Shown: one piece after another, positions 14,723 through 18,019 of the stretch
How the letters are laid out: the number at the start of each line of letters is the position of its first letter
How positions within the stretch are numbered: the first letter of the stretch is position 1
NCBI GenBank assembly: GCA_001584585.1
Contig: LSYV01000203.1
Coordinates: forward strand, 1 to 18,019
Direction of reading: 5' to 3'
From: Gonium pectorale
Taxonomy: Eukaryota; Chlorophyta; Chlorophyceae; Chlamydomonadales; Volvocaceae
Length of the DNA stretch: 18,019 nt
Position numbers and translations under genes: made by a program
Notes under the pieces: generated by a model
Told to the model about the DNA's origin: nothing
The model's input: only the letters and a program-made list of their open reading frames with translations
The model's database searches: none

Positions 14723-15637
14723 GTGCTTGAATGGCCCGGGCCGCGATGTTTACAGGAGGCACGTCTCCACACACCGCTGATATCGCCTCCAACTTTAAGG
14801 CCAGTAAGAGAAGTCAGTGTTTGGGAGAGGCCCCAAAAGGACCGAAGTGCGTCCCGCCAGCTGCGAACTTCCCCAGGCCGTCCTGCACAACCCATGCCTG
14901 TGAGACCGCCGGGCCCCGCGCCAGAGCAGTCCCGTGATGACGCCGACAGCCACTGTAGCTTGCATTCGCCGATGCGTTGCGTTGCGTCATACGTGGTTAC
15001 TTCCGTTCCCCGCACCCCAAAGGTCCCGCCCCGCCCCAAGGCAGGATGGCGGCGCGAATGCACCGCCGCCGCCATCGTGCCGTCGCCCCAAGGCGTCCAT
15101 TCCGCTCCCCCTACCAGCACCTACTTATCATCTCGTGCCCGTTCGTTGACTGTGCGAGACGGGACCAGCGCTACTGCTATGTACGGCACTTAGCTGCACG
15201 TACGGCACGCATACAGGCGGCGCAGGTGACGTGCCGTGCAACTGTCCGCCGTACACTACCACAAACCCACCCGCATGCACCGCCGCCTGATGCGCACAGC
15301 CTGACCATCAATGCGCCCCAGCTCCGCCGAGACCCAGCTCAGTTCGCCAACCGGCCGGCCGGCAGCCTCCCCGGCCCACAGATTGCCGGCGGGGCGCGCG
15401 CGAAAGAGAGAGGCGCCGCATCGCTCAGGAAGCGACGGCGCCACCCGGCGGCCCCTTGTGTGCGGTGCGCGCTGTCCCGAAACCATGTCCTGCCGTACTC
15501 ATTGTGCACATCGTACAATCAACCCCGTGCGCATGCGGCACACATGCGCTGCGCGCACACCGACCAGCAGCGCAGACGCGCAGCGCAGCAGAAGACCGCG
15601 GCAGCGGCCGCTCGCCTCCCGCCGCCCACAGCCAGTG
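14723..15637. other. No convincing gene
   Basis: Open frames exist on both strands (for example 14723-15193 plus, 15120-14641 minus), but they are Arg/Pro/Ala-rich, share no recognisable motif and overlap one another. This is the pattern expected of GC-rich non-coding DNA. It contains four or five CCGTAC/GTACGG words. Confidence 0.4.
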
Positions 15638-15715
15638 CGACACACACACATGCACACACGCAAAAGGTGGGCACTATAGATGGATGGATGGATGGATGGT
15701 GGGTGGGTGGGTGGG
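15638..15715. repeat. Simple repeats: (CA)n, (TGGA)n, (GGTG)n
   Basis: Interrupted CA units lie at about 15638-15658, five TGGA/TGGT units at about 15680-15699, and GGTG units to about 15715. Confidence 0.9.
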
Positions 15716-15895
15716 ATGGAATGGACCCCCTACACGTGCGCGCCGCCGGGAGGGGCTGCTGTTCGCCCACCCCCGGCCCAAGCACACGAGAGCCTCCCCT
15801 CCCGCATACCCCCACCCCACCCACCCCACCCGCCTCAATTGGTCCAATGTCCAATACCCGCCACGCGCTACGCCTGCCACTCCCGCACGTCAATT

Positions 15896-15956
15896 CGCTA
15901 CGATGCCTAATTTAAGCTCCGCTACGATGCCTAATTTAAGCTCCGCTACGATGCCT
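15896..15956. repeat. 24-bp tandem repeat, 2.5 copies
   Basis: The unit CGCTACGATGCCTAATTTAA plus GCTC occurs at 15896-15919 and 15920-15943, with a 13-bp partial copy at 15944-15956. The full copies are identical, so the array is young. Confidence 0.95.
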
Positions 15957-16043
15957 GCGATAGATGTGTCCGGGACGTCGTCATAACGTGACGGCCTGCA
16001 GGCCCCGTACAGCCTTTAAGCCCAACCACCGCGCTTACGAATG

Positions 16044-16110
16044 CCGGTACCGTTGGCGAATACCGGTACCGTTGGCGAATACCGGTAGCCGTTGGCGAAT
16101 ACCGGTAGCG
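16044..16110. repeat. 19-20-bp tandem repeat, 3.5 copies
   Basis: The unit CCGGTACCGTTGGCGAATA occurs at 16044-16062 and 16063-16081. A 20-bp variant with one extra G is at 16082-16101, and a 9-bp partial copy ends at 16110. Confidence 0.95.
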
Positions 16111-16122
16111 TACGTGCGTAAG

Positions 16123-16149
16123 CACACACACACACACACACAACACACA
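16123..16149. repeat. (CA)n microsatellite
   Basis: About 13 CA units with one interruption, directly after the 19-bp repeat array. Confidence 0.9.
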
Positions 16150-16210
16150 TAGGGAGAATGAACATTGACCGAGTGCCGGGAAGAGTCTCAAATAGCCGTT
16201 CGTAGCAACG

Positions 16211-16272
16211 GACCACCACCGCCGCCGCCACCACCACCACCACCACGACCACCAGAACCATTGCCACCACCA
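16211..16272. repeat. (CCA/CCG)n trinucleotide run
   Basis: A mostly CCA tract with CCG units and a few interruptions. It reads as poly-Pro or poly-Thr-like on one strand and poly-Gly or poly-Trp on the other, which makes long but meaningless open frames. Confidence 0.85.
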
Positions 16273-16493
16273 TGCTGCCGTACTCCGTTCATCCCCGCCC
16301 ACAATCTGTACACAGGCAGGCGCCCCGCCCCGCAGGTTACGCCGGGTGGACCAGCAAAGGCACGCCGCCCCGCTGTGCCACAGCTCCACCACACCTACAT
16401 CATTCGTCGTCCAAGCAGGTGCCAGCCCCAGCCCCACCCCGCAGCCGCCATTGGAGGACAGCGGCAGCCCGCAGCGCGGCACAGGGCCCCCCC

Positions 16494-16494
<1 letters not shown>

Positions 16495-16550
<56 letters not shown>

Positions 16551-16556
16551 GCGCGT
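16495..16556. repeat. Long (AC)27-(GC)n alternating tract
   Basis: About 27 uninterrupted AC units (16495-16548) run straight into GCGCGCG. The whole 62 bp alternates purine and pyrimidine, a classic left-handed DNA former. Confidence 0.95.
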
Positions 16557-17487
16557 GGGGAATGCCCCCGACGACGGTGTGTACGGCATGTGTACGGGCA
16601 CACGCGCCCCGCGACCGCCCTGCCGCTCATCTGCTCCCCCCTTCCCTTACCGGAGGGAAGGAGGAGGGGGCGCACGCCCCCCCATGCGCGCCGGATGGGG
16701 CGGCCCCCTGCCGTACTCAGCACAGCCGTACACAGCATGCAAAGCACGCAATGATACGACACACGTGAGAGTGATGTGCATGTGTACGGTACACACAATA
16801 CCGTACACTGTAACGCAGAAAACCGTACTGCAATTGTTACCGGCTTCGATTCCCTCAATGGACATGAGTGGACAAACGGCGCCCCTAACGAAAGGGGCAG
16901 CCGTCACAGCTACCCGCCGCCCGCGCAAAACGCGCGTTAGAGAGATGGCTCAGACCACAAGGAAGGAAGACCACAAGGGACAGCCGCCAGCAAGCAGAAG
17001 CCCGGCCAGGCGCATCATGCCGCCTCGTCGTGCAATCGCCTCCGGTCACATCGTGTTGTGTATGTGATAAACCTCCGTGCCCCACCCCTCGCCTCGCCTC
17101 GCCACCGGCCGCGAGGTAGGTAGGGAGGTCTGCACGTCATGCGGGTTTCGGGTCTTGGGACGCCGTCCGGGAGGGGCGGGGGCGTGGGGCGGGGCGGGTG
17201 GGTGGGTTGGGTCTGCGCCTGCCGCCGGCTGCCCCAACGCAACGCAACTCCCCCCCCCCAAGGATCGCCCGTACGCACGGACACACATCGGCGTGCGCCG
17301 TACGCGCACGTGCTGTACATACGGTACCGCACGTACCGCACACGGTACGGCTTCCTTCGTTCCAACGCACGCAGCGGCCGGTCCCGTCCTACGGCTCGCG
17401 GCGCGGGAGCGCCGCCGCGCCCCGCCAGCGCGCCAGCCCTGAGGCTGGGCGGACACGCGCGGCCGCTACTGGCAACGCCAATACGGC
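16557..17487. other. No convincing gene
   Basis: Open frames on both strands are low in complexity and disagree with each other. The plus frame running from 16165 to 17067 passes through the AC microsatellite. Many CCGTAC words occur. A (CCTCG)3 run lies at about 17088-17102 and an A/C-rich stretch at 16740-16830. Confidence 0.4.
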
Positions 17488-17778
17488 ATGCTACGGCGCT
17501 GGCGCGCCGTGCTGGCGGCCGCGACCGCAGCCGCGCTGTCCCTCTCTCTCTTTCGATCGCTCGCACGCGCGCTTCTGTGCGCCTCCATGTGCGCCCTGTC
17601 GTGTGAGCTCGCGGCCGCGCACGCCCGGGGCTGCCAGCCGCCCCCCACGCGCCCCCACCGCCGCCGCGAGATCCGGCGGCGGCGTGCGGCCAGCGGCGCA
17701 GGGCTCCCTCCGGCCTCCGGCCTCCGCCCCGCCTTTTCCCACCCCGGTGCTACCGGGGGGGGCTGGCCGTCGAGCTGA
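17488..17778 (+). CDS. Possible short ORF with signal-like N-terminus
   Basis: An ATG at 17488 starts 96 codons: 'MLRRWRAVLAAATAAALSLS' is basic then hydrophobic, like a signal or transit peptide. The rest is Arg/Pro-rich and unconvincing. It could be a first exon, but no donor can be fixed and the region is open on both strands. A CCGCCGCCG/CGGCGGCGG hairpin lies at 17658-17682 inside it. Confidence 0.2.
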   Translation: MLRRWRAVLAAATAAALSLSLFRSLARALLCASMCALSCELAAAHARGCQPPPTRPHRRREIRRRRAASGAGLPPASGLRPAFSHPGATGGGWPSS

Positions 17779-18019
17779 ATGGCGACGAGTCCGCCAGCCC
17801 CTCCGCCGCGGCCGGCTGCGGCTGCGACCTGGCGTGCAGGGGCGTCTCCCTCCCCGCCTCCGTCGCCGCCTCCGCCCTCAGCTGCGGCGCGGCCGGCGCC
17901 ACCACGGGACGAGGTGTACCGCCGCCGCTGCCGCCGCCCAGCTCCGTGGCCAGCTCCAGGGACGCCCGGCGCGCCGCTGCTGCCGGTGGCGGCGGCGGCG
18001 GCGGGGGCTCGTGCGGCAC
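17760..18019. other. Possible edge of another gene, strand undecided
   Basis: Both strands are open to the window end. Plus reads 'GLAVELNGDESASPSAAAGC' and later PPPLPPP and poly-Gly. Minus reads poly-Pro then 'RRASLELATELGGGSGGG' and ends at a stop at 17750. Ala/Ser/Gly-rich protein of either kind would be ordinary for this kind of genome. The sequence alone does not decide. Confidence 0.25.

Larger units (their letters stand above)
15181..17350. promoter_or_regulatory. Cluster of CCGTAC/GTACGG words
   Basis: By hand I count 16 copies, starting at 15181, 15200, 15249, 15493, 16005, 16278, 16581, 16592, 16711, 16726, 16784, 16801, 16823, 17269, 17298 and 17345. Many sit in a longer TGCCGTAC context. 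GTAC, often as CCGTAC, is the known core for SBP-domain transcription factors, including the Chlamydomonas copper regulator CRR1. Function here is only inferred. Confidence 0.35.

Noticed and set aside
14977..15915. A 312-codon plus-strand open frame
   Set aside because: Arg/His/Pro/Ala-rich with Thr-His and Gly-Trp runs from simple repeats. No motif, no intron signals, and competing frames are equally long.
15946..16548. A 200-codon minus-strand frame with Cys-Val and Trp runs
   Set aside because: Translation of AC and CCA microsatellites.
16165..17067. A 300-codon plus-strand open frame
   Set aside because: It runs through (CCA)n and the long AC microsatellite (poly Thr-His), shows no domain and is overlapped by equally long frames on the other strand. 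Open only because of repeats and high GC.
17139..17606. A 155-codon plus-strand frame near the end
   Set aside because: Gly/Arg-rich GC-driven frame containing several CCGTAC words, with no start context or motif.

Overview
The window looks like nuclear DNA of a chlorophyte green alga, most likely a chlamydomonadalean or volvocine. The evidence is one long plus-strand gene with about 19 short GT-AG introns, a UGUAA-type poly(A) signal after it, alanine/serine/proline-rich coding sequence, abundant (AC)n and G-rich simple repeats, and a receptor-like protein kinase of a type known from these algae. The species cannot be named from sequence alone.

Positions 492-11836 hold the 3' part of that gene. 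Twenty exons can be chained with matching splice phases and encode about 1,553 residues in the window. Exons 1-9 encode a secreted-side region built from repeated 'L-x-L-x-N-x-T-L-V' strands and rich in N-glycosylation sequons, so a beta-helix or pectin-lyase-like fold is likely. Exons 9, 10 and 12 add proline-rich hinges. Exon 12 encodes one transmembrane helix followed by an Arg cluster. Exons 15-20 encode a tyrosine-kinase-like (TKL-type) protein kinase domain with Gly-loop, VAVK, HGD, DFG, APE and DVWSYG motifs. The protein should sit in the plasma membrane, with the glycosylated repeat domain outside and the kinase inside. The start codon and signal peptide lie upstream of 492, probably outside the window.

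The introns carry repeats: a 73-bp G-rich minisatellite (3561-3941), telomere-like heptamers between AT arms (5229-5260), an AT palindrome (11079-11116), and a minus-strand coding-like relic in the 791-bp intron 8. A fold-back sequence lies upstream of the first visible exon (381-451), and another lies past the 3' end (12470-12605).

From about 13 kb the picture changes. A minus-strand reading frame (14044 to 13499) has two C2H2-like zinc-finger motifs. It is followed, in another frame, by a second open stretch (13545-13054), so it is either a gene with an unresolved splice or a frameshifted relic. From about 14.7 to 17.5 kb no convincing gene is seen. This stretch holds microsatellites, two minisatellites and an unusually dense set of CCGTAC/GTACGG words, the core bound by plant and algal SBP-domain factors. 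The last 500 bp are GC-rich and open on both strands, and may contain the edge of another gene.
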